Positions 1-10,387 are shown, numbered from the stretch's first letter. The stretch: DNA of 64,000 nucleotides from Acinetobacter sp. ANC 4910 (GCF_004331035.1 NZ_SJNT01000001.1:310034-374033), one strand, 5' to 3'. Translations and numbers: made by a program. Notes: a model not told the origin generated them from the letters alone.

Positions 1-1580
1 AACTTATCGTCAACTCGTGGACATGCAGGTTGGCAATAATCTGCCACTTTCGATAATGTTTCTTGACGTCTTGCCCATTCCTCATACATTTGCGAAGGGG
101 CTTCAACAAAATCACGTTCTACCGATGTGCCTGATTGGGCTGAATAGCGGGTAGTCGACAAAATACCGTGTAAGGCATGTCCAAACTCATGTACAAAGGT
201 TTCCAGTTCATCACTATTTAAGCCTTTGCGGTTAAAGTTAGTCACCAATGCTGAAATCGGTTTACGCCCCGTTAAGCTGCTACCCCCATATACCCCCCAT
301 ACCGCAGCATGTCCGTATTTGCCTTCACGTGGGAATTTATCGACATATAGCCCACCCAAAAGCTGTCCTGTTTTCTGATCGGTCACATCGTAATATTCAA
401 CTTCGTTTTGCCAGACATCGACTTTGGCAGGTTTAAACTCAATGCCATACAGGTTAGATGAAATGGCAAATAACCAGTCCTGTGCCGCTTGCGTTGGGAA
501 GTATTCCCGCATTTTTTCTTGGTCAATCTGATACTTGGCTTTACGCAGCTTTTCGCTCCAATACGCCTCACTCCAACGCTCAATCTTGGCTTGCGCTAAG
601 GGGATATTTAAGGTTTTCGCTTGAAACTCACGTAGTGTGTCCACTTCTTTTTGCTCTAACGGCGCAACCGTTGCATGCACCTCTGACAGAAACTTGTTTA
701 CCATTTCAGGGGTTTCTGCCATACGTTTATGTAGCGCCCACTCCGCATAACTGGATTTACCAAACAATTTTGCCAATTCATAACGTAAATCCATGGCTTG
801 TTTCAGCAAGATCAAATTCCGCTCACCCCCACGGCGGGTATAGGCAATTTGATAACGCTGGCGTGCAGCATCGTTGTCTGCCAACTCCATGAAAGGACGA
901 TATTCTGGATATTCAAAACCGAGTAAATAATTGCCTTGGTCATTTTTCTTTAAGGCATCGATATAGCTTTGCGGCAATCCTGTTAATTCGGCAGGCGTAA
1001 ATTCCAACTTTTGCGGATTATCACGTACATTACGTGCATATTCCTGCTCAATCTTTGCCAGTTCTGCCAAAATCACTTTTAAACGTGCTTGCTTTTCGGC
1101 ACTTAACTGAATCCCTGTTTTTTCAAAATCATTGAGTAAATCTTCCCGAAACTTGCTATCAATCGCATCACTGGCTTGGGTGTTCTTAATTTGTTGATAC
1201 AGTTTTGGATTTTGATAAATATCGGTTTGGAACTGACTAATCTTGATTTCACAATCTTCTGCCGCTTTACGCAAAGCTGCATCTGGAGAAACATTGCTGT
1301 ATAAGCCAATAGGCCCATAAAAATCTTCAAACGAGGCAAAAATACGATCCCATTCCGCCAATACAGGTGCAGCATTATTCTGTGCCGTCATAGGCTTGGC
1401 TTCAAAACGCTTAAGCTGCTGTTGAATATCCTGAATTTTGGTATCACACAAGGCAGGAATATCTTGGGCTTGAAATTGCGGCAAGGTCTGACGCGCGGGA
1501 GAATCTGCAAAAGTGAACTGCTGTACTGCAAAAGTCAAAACACTGAGTACGGTCAATTTGAAGGTTGGGTGATTCATCAT
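1..1580 (-). CDS. M3-family zinc oligopeptidase, secreted (3' end outside window)
   Basis: The reverse strand is open from an ATG-ATG pair at 1580/1577 to the left edge, about 526 codons, so the C-terminal part is missing. The Zn-binding helix HEFGH (plus-strand bases 177-191, about residue 464) preceded by ETFV and followed by ALHG is typical of the M3 family (thimet oligopeptidase, Dcp, OpdA), which cuts short peptides. The N-terminus has a hydrophobic stretch ending near FTFADS that looks like a signal peptide, so the enzyme probably acts in the periplasm. GGAG lies upstream; its spacing favours the second ATG (1577). The start is 21 bp after the stop of a peptide-binding protein gene, so the three minus-strand genes are probably one operon for peptide capture and digestion. 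Family call is firm; substrate is unknown. Confidence 0.9.
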   Translation of the reverse strand, partial: MMNHPTFKLTVLSVLTFAVQQFTFADSPARQTLPQFQAQDIPALCDTKIQDIQQQLKRFEAKPMTAQNNAAPVLAEWDRIFASFEDFYGPIGLYSNVSPDAALRKAAEDCEIKISQFQTDIYQNPKLYQQIKNTQASDAIDSKFREDLLNDFEKTGIQLSAEKQARLKVILAELAKIEQEYARNVRDNPQKLEFTPAELTGLPQSYIDALKKNDQGNYLLGFEYPEYRPFMELADNDAARQRYQIAYTRRGGERNLILLKQAMDLRYELAKLFGKSSYAEWALHKRMAETPEMVNKFLSEVHATVAPLEQKEVDTLREFQAKTLNIPLAQAKIERWSEAYWSEKLRKAKYQIDQEKMREYFPTQAAQDWLFAISSNLYGIEFKPAKVDVWQNEVEYYDVTDQKTGQLLGGLYVDKFPREGKYGHAAVWGVYGGSSLTGRKPISALVTNFNRKGLNSDELETFVHEFGHALHGILSTTRYSAQSGTSVERDFVEAPSQMYEEWARRQETLSKVADYCQPACPRVDDK

Positions 1581-1601
1581 TACTCCAGTTTTATTTAATT
1601 T

Positions 1602-3410
1602 CTATTTCTTCATATCAATATCGATGTACATCCATTCCGCAGGCAAAATCGGATGCTTTTTAAAACCAATCACGCGGGGCTGAGCCAAGACGTTGCGATA
1701 ACGCGCACCAATAATTTGTACGGGCATATACACTTCGAGCAAGCGTGACATTTTCCGATACAATGCATCTCGTTCTGGACCAGGCGGCATTTTTTGAGTT
1801 TGTTCATACAAACGGTCATATTCAGGAATTTTTACGCAAGCATTGTTGGTCACATTGATATTTTTGCCATAGAACAACTGCATAAAGTTGTCGGCATCTG
1901 GATAATCGGCAATCCAAGCTGAGCTTTTAAACATGGTCTTGCATTGCTTTTCCAACTTGAGTGCTTCGGCAAATGGCAAGGACTGGGTGCTCATTTTAAT
2001 TTTGATACTATCCAGCGTTTTCTTCCAAAATTCTGCCTGTTGTTGACTCCGCGCACTATTACCCGAGATCGTCATATCAATTTGCAAAGGTTTCCCATTC
2101 GGCAAAGTGCGCCAACCATCTGCACCGACTTTATAGTGATAGCGGTCTAACAGCAGATTGGCGGCTTTAACCGAATAAGGAATACTGCTTTTATAATTCG
2201 GATCATAACCCACCACGCCATTTGGGATCGGGGCTTGTAAGCGTTGTGCATCGCCTTTTTGTAAAATAGTAATGTAGTTATCGGCTGAAAAGGCCATCGC
2301 CATGGCACGACGTAAAGCGATTTTGTCTTTACTCATACCGCCCACGACTGGGTTTTGCATATTCCAATAATGATAATCAATCGAAGGGTCAGTAATCCGC
2401 GACAGGTGTACGCCTTTTTTTGCCAGCTCAGGTTTGAGTTTGCCATTTTGCAAAGCTTGAACGGTTAATTCTCCATCCAAAGCAAACAGATCAATTTCAT
2501 CCTTAATAAAAGATAACCAACGTGATTGTCCTTCTTCCATCACCTGAATATCAATCATGCCAATTTGCGGCATTTTTTTGCCTTGCATGGCTTTGACAAT
2601 TTTCTGATCTTCTGCCGTAGAAGCCTTAAAGTTCCAAACAAAACTACGAAAATCAGGATTGGCTTTTAAAATAATGCGGGAACCAGGCGTCCAGCGAGTT
2701 AGCAAATACGGCCCCGTACCCACAGGATGTCCCATCACAAATCCAGCTTTATCTCGATATTTTTCGATGACTTCACGTGCCACGGCACCCGCAGGTTGAT
2801 GTGCCAGTAACATCGGAAAGTTTTGATCAGGACTGGTTAAACGTATCACCAAGGTATATCGGTCAGGCGTTTGCAAACCTGCAACAGCTTGATCGTAATT
2901 AAACTTACCTGTTTGAGTCGCCTGCTTCAACATGGCGTCCATCCCTAAAATACGTCCATCCAGCAACCAACTGTTCGGAGAACGCAAGTTTGGATCGAGT
3001 AGGCGTTTAAAGGTATACACATAATCTGCCGAGGTCAGCTCACGCTTTTTGCCCTTAAAGACTGGATCTGCGGCAAAATAAATGCCCTTTTGAATGTGGA
3101 TGGTATAAGTCAAACCATCAGCACTGACTTCAGGTAAGGCGACTGCGGTACGTGGAACCAACTTTGCAGGCGATGCTAAATAATCGTAGGTAAACAAAGT
3201 TTCAAAGATTGAACCGTTGACATGTGCCGAATACAAATCATGTACGCCTGCGGGGTCAAAACCCGTTTCAGCCACAGGGAACACATAACGTAAGACTTTG
3301 TGCGGGTCGGCAGGGCTTTGTGCCAATAAACTCATAGAGCTTGAGATTAAAAGTCCACCTGCCCATATCCCTTTGAGCCAATAGTGATTTTTTTTATTCA
3401 ACTGTTTCAT
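1602..3410 (-). CDS. Periplasmic oligopeptide-binding protein, SBP family 5 (second copy)
   Basis: A 602-residue extracellular solute-binding protein of the OppA/DppA/YejA type (SBP_bac_5). An N-terminal signal peptide ends near residues 28-31 (SLLAQS). The typical family features follow: early FDPAG and SAHVNGSIFETL segments, GTGPYLLTRW near residue 230, and a late IADYPDADNF segment. It should bind peptides in the periplasm and pass them to an ABC permease, which is not in the window. It is closely related to the gene immediately upstream on the same strand (3424-5205, 13-bp gap), with the same block order and near-identical length, so a tandem duplication that has since diverged. The M3 peptidase follows 21 bp downstream. 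The ligand cannot be read from sequence; heme or other peptides are alternatives. Confidence 0.88.
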   Translation of the reverse strand: MKQLNKKNHYWLKGIWAGGLLISSSMSLLAQSPADPHKVLRYVFPVAETGFDPAGVHDLYSAHVNGSIFETLFTYDYLASPAKLVPRTAVALPEVSADGLTYTIHIQKGIYFAADPVFKGKKRELTSADYVYTFKRLLDPNLRSPNSWLLDGRILGMDAMLKQATQTGKFNYDQAVAGLQTPDRYTLVIRLTSPDQNFPMLLAHQPAGAVAREVIEKYRDKAGFVMGHPVGTGPYLLTRWTPGSRIILKANPDFRSFVWNFKASTAEDQKIVKAMQGKKMPQIGMIDIQVMEEGQSRWLSFIKDEIDLFALDGELTVQALQNGKLKPELAKKGVHLSRITDPSIDYHYWNMQNPVVGGMSKDKIALRRAMAMAFSADNYITILQKGDAQRLQAPIPNGVVGYDPNYKSSIPYSVKAANLLLDRYHYKVGADGWRTLPNGKPLQIDMTISGNSARSQQQAEFWKKTLDSIKIKMSTQSLPFAEALKLEKQCKTMFKSSAWIADYPDADNFMQLFYGKNINVTNNACVKIPEYDRLYEQTQKMPPGPERDALYRKMSRLLEVYMPVQIIGARYRNVLAQPRVIGFKKHPILPAEWMYIDIDMKK

Positions 3411-3423
3411 TCTTCGTCCAAAC

Positions 3424-5205
3424 TTATTTATTTTTTACAGGCTGTATATCTAAATATTGCCAGTTGCTATTCATCATCGGATGAGCTTTAAAACCCTGAA
3501 CCTGTGGATGCAACAACCAGTTGCGAATACGGCTACTATGAATAATCCATGGATTATCAGCTTCGATTTGACGGCTTAATTTTTCATAATATGGTAAGCG
3601 TTGCTGTGGTGGTAAACCTAACATTTGCTGATACAGTGCATCATAACTTTTGGATTGATAACAACTTAAATTGCCCTGTGCTGAATTCGGCCCATACAGC
3701 AACTGCGCAAAATTTTCTCCTTCTGGATAATCTGCAATCCAAGCACCACCCCACAGCATATATTTGCATTGCGTTGCGGCTTTTAAATTATCGGCAAAAT
3801 TACTCACTTGAAAATCAACGCGGATACCTATTGCATCCAGATTCTTTTTCCACAGTTCAGATTGCACCACGGAACTGGAACTATTTTCCGTCATAAACTT
3901 TAAAGTGAGTGCTTTGCCATTGGGTAAAGTCCGATAACCATCTGCACCTTTTTTATAACCGAAACGATCCAGTAATTTATTGGCTAAGATAGGGTTATAG
4001 GCGAGGCTACTGCGATAATTCGGATTGAAGCCCTGCACACCGTCTGGAACCAGCATTTCAGACCGAACCGCCTGTCCCTTATAGAGTTGTTTAATCGCTT
4101 CGTCTTGATTAAATGACAAAGTGATTGCACGACGTAAGGCAATTTTCTCTAGACTGAATCCACCAACAGTAGGATCTTTCATATTGAACATGGTGTAAGT
4201 AATTTCGGGGTCTTTATTGGGATAGTGCTGAATCCCTTGCTTCACCAATTCAGGTTTGAGCTTCTGACCATCCAGTGCTTGCGGCACAGCATTCGAAGTT
4301 AATTTGTCGAAATCGAGTTGCCCTGTTTTAAATGCTAACCAACGCGATTGTTCTTCTTCAATAATACTGACCTCAACTTTGCCAATTTGCGGCATCTGTT
4401 TGCCTGACATTTCTTTTACTAATCTGTTATCCCAAGCGCTACCTGTCGATTTAAAATTCCAGACAAAACCACGGTAATACGGGTTGGCGGTCAATTCAAT
4501 TTTGCTACGCGGAACATACTTACTCAGTTGATACGGCCCAGTCCCAACAGGATGCTGTGCAATACGATCAGCATAATATTCAACTACTTCACGTGCTGTA
4601 GCACCAAAGGTGACATACGCCAGAATATACTGAAAATTATAATCAGGACGGGTTAGAGTAATTTGTAAAGTATAGGGATCAAGGGCTTTTAAGCCTGCAA
4701 TCGGCGCATCGTAATTAAACTTTCCCGTTTTCTTGGCCAGTGCATTGGCTTGATTACCCCCCACAATTTTTCCATCAATGAATGAATAGGTGGTTGAACG
4801 GTTTTTCGGATCTAAAATACGCTGGATACTGTAAATATAATCTTGTGCTTTGAGTTCACGACGCTGCCCTTTAAACGCAGGATCGGGTGAAAAATAAATC
4901 CCTGGCTTAATCTGAAACGTGTAAACCTTGCCATTTTGCTCGATACGCGGCAAAGCCTGTACCGTATTCGGCACCAATTGCACAGGGCGAGCTAAATAAT
5001 CGTATTTCAGCAAAGGTTCAAAAATAACTTCGGCGATTTTTCCACTGTAAAAATTGTAGGTTTTGACCATATCAAAACCATCATCAGGCGCTTCTATCGC
5101 CACGTGTAAAATCTTGTTGGGCTGTGCCGCAGCATTGGCTTGCAGCATACAGCCCGATGAAATCAACAGGGTTAAAATGGCTATTCTTAATTTTTTGGCT
5201 TCCAA
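3424..5205 (-). CDS. Periplasmic oligopeptide-binding protein, SBP family 5 (first copy)
   Basis: A 593-residue SBP_bac_5 protein, first gene of the minus-strand peptide operon. The signal peptide ends around QANAAAQ; a Cys at residue 19 (SSGCML) makes lipid attachment conceivable, but the preceding residues are a poor lipobox, so ordinary signal peptidase I cleavage is more likely. Family landmarks: GTGPYQLSKY in the first lobe, YTMFNMKDPTVGG and ALRRAITLSFN in the middle, and IADYPEGENFAQLLYG near the C-terminus. It is the paralogue of the downstream 602-residue protein. It is transcribed away from the TonB-dependent receptor, so the roughly 0.7-kb region between them should hold promoters for both. 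Binding of peptides is inferred from family and context only. Confidence 0.88.
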   Translation of the reverse strand: MEAKKLRIAILTLLISSGCMLQANAAAQPNKILHVAIEAPDDGFDMVKTYNFYSGKIAEVIFEPLLKYDYLARPVQLVPNTVQALPRIEQNGKVYTFQIKPGIYFSPDPAFKGQRRELKAQDYIYSIQRILDPKNRSTTYSFIDGKIVGGNQANALAKKTGKFNYDAPIAGLKALDPYTLQITLTRPDYNFQYILAYVTFGATAREVVEYYADRIAQHPVGTGPYQLSKYVPRSKIELTANPYYRGFVWNFKSTGSAWDNRLVKEMSGKQMPQIGKVEVSIIEEEQSRWLAFKTGQLDFDKLTSNAVPQALDGQKLKPELVKQGIQHYPNKDPEITYTMFNMKDPTVGGFSLEKIALRRAITLSFNQDEAIKQLYKGQAVRSEMLVPDGVQGFNPNYRSSLAYNPILANKLLDRFGYKKGADGYRTLPNGKALTLKFMTENSSSSVVQSELWKKNLDAIGIRVDFQVSNFADNLKAATQCKYMLWGGAWIADYPEGENFAQLLYGPNSAQGNLSCYQSKSYDALYQQMLGLPPQQRLPYYEKLSRQIEADNPWIIHSSRIRNWLLHPQVQGFKAHPMMNSNWQYLDIQPVKNK

Positions 5206-5933
5206 TTTTTACCTTTCCTGTGCTGCACGCTTAAGCGCTGCGTCATTCATTGTTTTTAAACTGAGTGTTTATTGTTATTCATGTTCCATTTAAGCAAATT
5301 CTTTGTCATTCGTCCTCTGCTTAAATCATGAATCTACAATGATTTGAGGCTAAAGCGAATTTCGTGCCATCCTGAAAAACTTGCCAGTATTTAAAAAAAT
5401 CACATTATTTAAAGTTATTTTTTATTAGATATTTATCGTATTTTTATCTAACTCATTGCACCATCTTATTGGCCAAAAAATACATAAACCAAGCCTACAA
5501 CATACACTTACATAACGCACAAAAAAAATACACACATGATTCATAATGGCTCATGACTCATTTTTTTATAACAAAAAATATATTTAGTTTGTTGTTTTAT
5601 ATATATTTTAACATTTATACATTTCATAAAAATAATTTATAATTCAATTGAAAATAGTTAATTTAGTTTATTTTTTAAACAAAAATTTAAAATACACAAA
5701 ATAGCACATGACTTTAAGTTCCAAATTGACGCATTTTCACCCACCCTATTCATTTCAACATTTCTACTTATATAGCCAATAAAAGTTGTGAGTAAATTCA
5801 CATTTTAAATTTAATAACTAGATATATTTCAAATATTTAAGTTTTAGCTATGCATAAAAAATCAAATTGGCATCTGATTTGCTTAAACCTACACAGCAAT
5901 CTCGCTAAATACAAAAAAAGGATTACTTTTACG
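5206..5933. promoter_or_regulatory. Divergent intergenic region between peptide-binding operon and TonB receptor
   Basis: This 0.73-kb stretch lies between divergently transcribed genes and must carry both promoters. The part from about 5380 to 5850 is extremely AT-rich, with many A and T runs. A TATAAT-like hexamer sits in AATTTATAATTCAATTG near 5635-5650. I see no convincing Fur box or other known operator by eye, and no conserved protein remnant. Confidence 0.4.
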
Positions 5934-8615
5934 ATGATAAAGAACAAATCTGCTAAGGCGATGGACAAGCCATCGGTTAGCAAAGCAATTCTTAAATTAA
6001 GTACGCTGAGTTTAAGTATGATGTGCTTGTCTTTAGCTCATGCCGAAGATACAGAAAACACAGAAATACAAGAGCAACCCGTAAAAGTTGCCAAAGTCAC
6101 AGTAACGGGATCTTCAATTAAGGGGGTGGCCGCGCAAAGTACCTCTCCAATTACAATTATTAAGGGCGAAGACTTAACCAATCAAGGGATTACCACCGTC
6201 GAAGAAGCATTGACCAAGGTCAGTGCCAACCAAGCGGGCTTTTCGACCTCACAGAACGTCGGGGCAAGCAATACCGAAGGTTCATCTGCCAACCTGCGTG
6301 CCTTAGGAACCGACAAAACTCTCGTTCTACTGAATGGACGCCGTCTGGCCTATAGTGCATTTAGCACCTCCACCACCAACCTAAATATCATTCCATTGGC
6401 AATGATTGAGCGTATTGAAATTCTACGTGATGGTGCCTCTGCCGTGTATGGTGCCGATGCAATTGCAGGGGTCATTAACTTAATTACCAAAAAAAGCTAC
6501 GAGGGATTCAGCATCAGTGGTGGCTTTCTTCAACCTGAGCAGTCAGGCGGAGATAAACAAGACGTCCAAATTTTTGGTGGCTACGGCGATTTAGATGAAC
6601 AAGGTTTTAACGTCTTTGGTGTGGTCGATTACCGTCGTTCTAATGACATTATGGCCAAAGACCGTAAAGTCAGTAAACGCGGTGGCTTAATACCTGAACT
6701 CGGCATTGATGCCAGTTCAGCCAATGGTTTCCCCGCCAACTTTTATGACCCGACCACAGGAACTTTGGGCAATCCTTATGGCAATAGTAACTGTAATAAC
6801 ACTCCAAATGTTGTCGCAGATGGTGGGCTGTGTTATCTCAACACCCAAGCATTGATTGGCATTGCCCCTGAAACAGAAACCATTTCGGCAATGGGTCGCG
6901 GTACATTCAAACTTAGCGACACGTTCAATGCGATCGGTGAATATATCTATTCCCACAATGAAGTCACCACTTCCATTGCACCCGATGTCTACAGTCGCTC
7001 AGTAACTCTCCCTGAGACCAGTCCTTATTATCCTGGTAAAGGAGTTACACCGTCTGTAGATGGTTTAAGCGGTGTGCCATTACAACTGTATTTACGTTCA
7101 CAAGCGGGCAACCGTGTTTCTCAATCTGTCAATGAGTCGCACCGTGCTTTTGTTGGTATTGAGGGTGAAGCCTACGGATGGGACATGAACGGTGGCGTGA
7201 CCTATGCAAAAAGTGAAGCAACCGACAGTTTTGTTAGTGGTTATTTGAACCGCAGCAAATTACAAGCCGCTTTAAATGATGGTTTGATCAATCCCTTTGG
7301 TGCCAGTCCAGACTCAAATTTATGGAATTCTTTTTCGGTCACAGGTGAGTCGAATGTTGCTTCATTAGATTCCACCACGGTTGACCTTACTGTGAGCCGA
7401 CCTATTTATACCTTACCCGCAGGTGATGTTGGTTTAGCACTCGGTGGCAGTTTCAGTAAACAAGAATGGGAAGCTAAAGTTAATTCAGACATTGTGAGTC
7501 AAGTCCCGAGTAGTGGTATAGACCCGAATAAACCGCTGAGCGAAGGTGACCGAGATATTACCGCCTTCTTTGGTGAGTTACATATTCCAATCACCAAAAC
7601 TTTAGAGGCTCAACTGGCTGCTCGTTACGACGATTATAGTGATTTTGGCGATACCTTTAACCCCAAAATTGCTTTCCGTTGGGAACCACTCAAACAACTG
7701 ATGTTCCGTACCTCCTACAGTACAGGTTTCCGCGCACCAAGCTTATATGACATCAATGCACCACAAAGTGAAACCTACACTGGGGCAAGATATGATGACC
7801 CTGTGCTTTGTCCAGGGGGTAAAGCGACTTCTACACAATACCAAACCGAATGTAATGTGCAGTTCAAACGTATGCAAGGTGGTTCACCCGATTTACAACC
7901 AGAAGAATCCACCTCATATACTGCGGGTTTTGTGCTCGAACCCATCAAGAATTTAGTGTTCACAGCCGATTATTACAATATTGAAATTGATGGTCTGATC
8001 GACACCATTAGTGATGCCATGATTTTTGAAAATCCAACCAAATATGCAGACCGTTTTGTGCGTGATAATGAAGGTCGGATTAAATACGTCAACACCACAC
8101 TGGTGAATATGGGCGGGATTAAAACCGAAGGGATCGATCTAACCCTAAACTATTTGACTCCAATGACCGCAACAGGTCGTTTTGGTTTCGGCATCGATGG
8201 CACCTATATCATCAAATATGACAAACAAGAAGAAGCTGGCGGAGCATGGGAAGGCAAAGTCGGAACTTATGATGACCCTGCAATTCTTCGTTGGAAACAC
8301 GTTGCCAACATTAATTGGAGTTATGAAAACTGGAAGATGATATTTGAGCAAGAATTCTACCGTGGCTACGACGACCAAAATGCCATTGGCGATGATGCTT
8401 ATGACCACCACAAAGTCAGTGACTACACCCTCTATAACGTGTCAGGAACCTATAAAGGCTTTAAAAACCTAGAGCTGACTGCGGGGATTAAAAACCTGTT
8501 TGATGCTGAGCCTGCTGCTTCGAATGTGATGGATAACTTCCAATACGGTTATGACCCACGCTATAGCGACCCAACTGGACGCGCTTACTTCTTGCGGGGG
8601 ACTTACAAGTTCTAA
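5934..8615 (+). CDS. TonB-dependent outer-membrane receptor
   Basis: A TonB-dependent receptor of 893 residues from ATG 5934. An in-frame ATG at 5850 would add 28 residues, but 5934 is preferred because AAGGA lies about 11 bases upstream and a good signal peptide (LSMMCLSLAHA^ED) then sits at the right depth. Plug-domain landmarks are VTVTGSSIKG (TonB box region), LRALGTDKTLVLLNGRR, IERIEILRDGASAVYGADA and GVINLITKK. The beta-barrel follows and ends in the expected aromatic GTYKF. The plug resembles the subgroup with NLRxLGxxxTLVLxNGRR rather than classical siderophore receptors. Its own TonB-ExbB-ExbD set lies directly downstream, and peptide-binding proteins plus a peptidase lie divergently upstream, so peptide uptake is a reasonable guess. 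Confidence 0.93.
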   Translation: MIKNKSAKAMDKPSVSKAILKLSTLSLSMMCLSLAHAEDTENTEIQEQPVKVAKVTVTGSSIKGVAAQSTSPITIIKGEDLTNQGITTVEEALTKVSANQAGFSTSQNVGASNTEGSSANLRALGTDKTLVLLNGRRLAYSAFSTSTTNLNIIPLAMIERIEILRDGASAVYGADAIAGVINLITKKSYEGFSISGGFLQPEQSGGDKQDVQIFGGYGDLDEQGFNVFGVVDYRRSNDIMAKDRKVSKRGGLIPELGIDASSANGFPANFYDPTTGTLGNPYGNSNCNNTPNVVADGGLCYLNTQALIGIAPETETISAMGRGTFKLSDTFNAIGEYIYSHNEVTTSIAPDVYSRSVTLPETSPYYPGKGVTPSVDGLSGVPLQLYLRSQAGNRVSQSVNESHRAFVGIEGEAYGWDMNGGVTYAKSEATDSFVSGYLNRSKLQAALNDGLINPFGASPDSNLWNSFSVTGESNVASLDSTTVDLTVSRPIYTLPAGDVGLALGGSFSKQEWEAKVNSDIVSQVPSSGIDPNKPLSEGDRDITAFFGELHIPITKTLEAQLAARYDDYSDFGDTFNPKIAFRWEPLKQLMFRTSYSTGFRAPSLYDINAPQSETYTGARYDDPVLCPGGKATSTQYQTECNVQFKRMQGGSPDLQPEESTSYTAGFVLEPIKNLVFTADYYNIEIDGLIDTISDAMIFENPTKYADRFVRDNEGRIKYVNTTLVNMGGIKTEGIDLTLNYLTPMTATGRFGFGIDGTYIIKYDKQEEAGGAWEGKVGTYDDPAILRWKHVANINWSYENWKMIFEQEFYRGYDDQNAIGDDAYDHHKVSDYTLYNVSGTYKGFKNLELTAGIKNLFDAEPAASNVMDNFQYGYDPRYSDPTGRAYFLRGTYKF

Positions 8616-8778
8616 TTGGCGTTCTGCCCATTCTGTCTTGAAATCCTCCAGCGAGACAGTATGGGCAAAACATTTAATCCTTCATTTAGCCAAACAACAA
8701 ATACTGTCAATCCGTCCATCTTTCATAAGCAGTGATGCGTGAACGATTTATTGTTTGTCTCAAATTTCAGGAGTAACC

Positions 8779-9489
8779 ATGGGCACGAGTTTCACAGCAT
8801 TAGAGAACAATTCAGCCAAACGCCTGATTGGTATTGGGGCAGTCATTTTTCTGCATCTTATTATTTTCTATGCCCTTATGGCAGGTTTATCCAAAACCAT
8901 ACATAAGCCAGAAGAACCCATTGTGGAATTGATGATTATTCAAGATAAACCACCTGAACCCGAAAAACCCAAACCCAAAGAAATTCCACCCGAACCACCC
9001 AAAATGGTTAAAGAGGTCGTAAAAAACCATGTACCCGAAAAACCAGTGGAAAAAGTCGAACGTGTGCAAAAAACAGCACCAGTTAGCCCAACTCAACCTG
9101 TAAAAGCTGTCACACCGACACCTACTGTAGCGCCTTCACCAAGTCCAGTGCCCGCTCCTACACCTGTTGCGGCAGCAGCGGCACCCGCCCCTGCATCTAA
9201 ACCAGCGGGTGCAACTCGCGGAGCATCGCAAGGTGACGGCGGCTGTAAACAACCAGAAATGCCACGTGAAGCGCAAATGAATGGTGAATTTGGTGCAGTG
9301 ACCATTTCGGTACTGGTGGGTACAGATGGGAAAGCCAAACAAGTCAAAGTGAAAAAATCCAGCGGTGTGAAGAGTTTAGATAAAGCAGCCTCTAAAGCTT
9401 ATAGCTTATGCACCTTTAATCCCGCATTAAAAAATGGTGAACCGCAAGAAACTTGGTTTGAAATTCCTTATGAATTTGCACTGGACTAA
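8779..9489 (+). CDS. tonB: TonB energy-transducing protein
   Basis: A TonB protein of 236 residues. The start is ATG 8779, which has AGGAG at 8769-8773; the open frame could begin at a TTG 24 bases earlier without a ribosome site. One N-terminal membrane segment (VIFLHLIIFYALMAGL) is followed by a proline-rich periplasmic spacer with EPEKPKPK repeats and Pro/Ala runs. The C-terminal TonB domain contains AVTISVLVGTDGKAK and the usual CTFNPALKNGEP ending. It carries proton-motive-force energy from ExbB-ExbD to an outer-membrane receptor. It is the first of four genes immediately after the receptor gene, so it probably serves that receptor. Confidence 0.93.
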   Translation: MGTSFTALENNSAKRLIGIGAVIFLHLIIFYALMAGLSKTIHKPEEPIVELMIIQDKPPEPEKPKPKEIPPEPPKMVKEVVKNHVPEKPVEKVERVQKTAPVSPTQPVKAVTPTPTVAPSPSPVPAPTPVAAAAAPAPASKPAGATRGASQGDGGCKQPEMPREAQMNGEFGAVTISVLVGTDGKAKQVKVKKSSGVKSLDKAASKAYSLCTFNPALKNGEPQETWFEIPYEFALD

Positions 9490-9517
9490 TGAATTAAACA
9501 AAAATTGGAGCATATAG

Positions 9518-10387
9518 ATGAATAAAATGATCAATCCTGTAAAAAAAATGGCTACTGCTGGCTTAGTTGTAGCAAGTACCTTTCTCCCGATTCATTCTGC
9601 ATTTGCTGAAGATACTGCCCCTGTAACGACTACAGCAGTAACTCCGAGTAACACCACCACTGCACCGCAACCACCGGCCAAATCAGAAGCCCCTGCATAC
9701 AACCCTTATGGCTTAGAAGCCATGTGGAAAGAAGGTGACATGGTCGCCAAAACCACGCTGTTTATTTTGGTCATGATGTCGATTGGCACATGGTACATCA
9801 TGATTACCAAACTGCTGCAACAATCGAAAATCAAAGGGCAAGGTCGTAAAGCGGATGCTGAGTTTTGGGATGCCAGTACACTCGAAAGCGCAACAGATAG
9901 CTTAGATAAAGAAAGTGTCTTCCGCTTTATTGCGGAAAAGGGCATTCACTCGACCAAAAACCACGAAGGAACGTTATTAGAACGTATCGACTTTAATACT
10001 TGGGTGACCATTTCCATTCAACGCGCCATCGACAAAATTCAAAGTCATTTAAGTGGCGGACTGGCTTTCCTTGCCACTGTTGGCTCAACGGCACCATTTG
10101 TGGGTCTATTTGGGACGGTTTGGGGAATTTATCACGCACTCACCGCCATTGGTATGTCGGGTCAAGCATCAATTGATAAAGTTGCAGGTCCTGTTGGTGA
10201 AGCCCTCATTATGACGGCGATTGGTCTGGCTGTAGCAGTACCAGCGGTACTTGGTTACAACTGGTTAACCCGTCGCAATAAAGCGGTAATGGAAAATGTG
10301 CGTAGCTTTGGTTCTGATTTACACACAGTTTTACTCAGTGGTGAAATCAGCAGCAATCCAAATCATAAAAAAGTCGTGAATAAATAA
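9518..10387 (+). CDS. exbB: ExbB proton channel subunit with periplasmic N-terminal extension
   Basis: A MotA/TolQ/ExbB-family protein of 289 residues. It begins with a signal-like hydrophobic segment (GLVVASTFLPIHSAFAE) and a Thr/Pro/Ala-rich linker of about 40 residues, as in the long form of ExbB found in many proteobacteria. Three membrane segments follow; the last two contain the family signature GSTAPFVGLFGTVWGIYHAL and GLAVAVPAVLGYNWL. It forms the inner-membrane proton channel with ExbD that powers TonB. GGAG precedes the start; the gap to tonB is 28 bp and to the first exbD 15 bp, indicating an operon. Confidence 0.95.
   Translation: MNKMINPVKKMATAGLVVASTFLPIHSAFAEDTAPVTTTAVTPSNTTTAPQPPAKSEAPAYNPYGLEAMWKEGDMVAKTTLFILVMMSIGTWYIMITKLLQQSKIKGQGRKADAEFWDASTLESATDSLDKESVFRFIAEKGIHSTKNHEGTLLERIDFNTWVTISIQRAIDKIQSHLSGGLAFLATVGSTAPFVGLFGTVWGIYHALTAIGMSGQASIDKVAGPVGEALIMTAIGLAVAVPAVLGYNWLTRRNKAVMENVRSFGSDLHTVLLSGEISSNPNHKKVVNK

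Noticed and set aside
458..892. Plus-strand open frame of 144 codons opposite the M3 peptidase
   Set aside because: The minus strand encodes a continuous M3 protease with the HEFGH motif over the same bases; the plus frame has no recognisable features.
8551..8742. Small open frame of 63 codons between the receptor and tonB
   Set aside because: It starts inside the receptor gene, has no ribosome site and no protein-like features; most likely chance.
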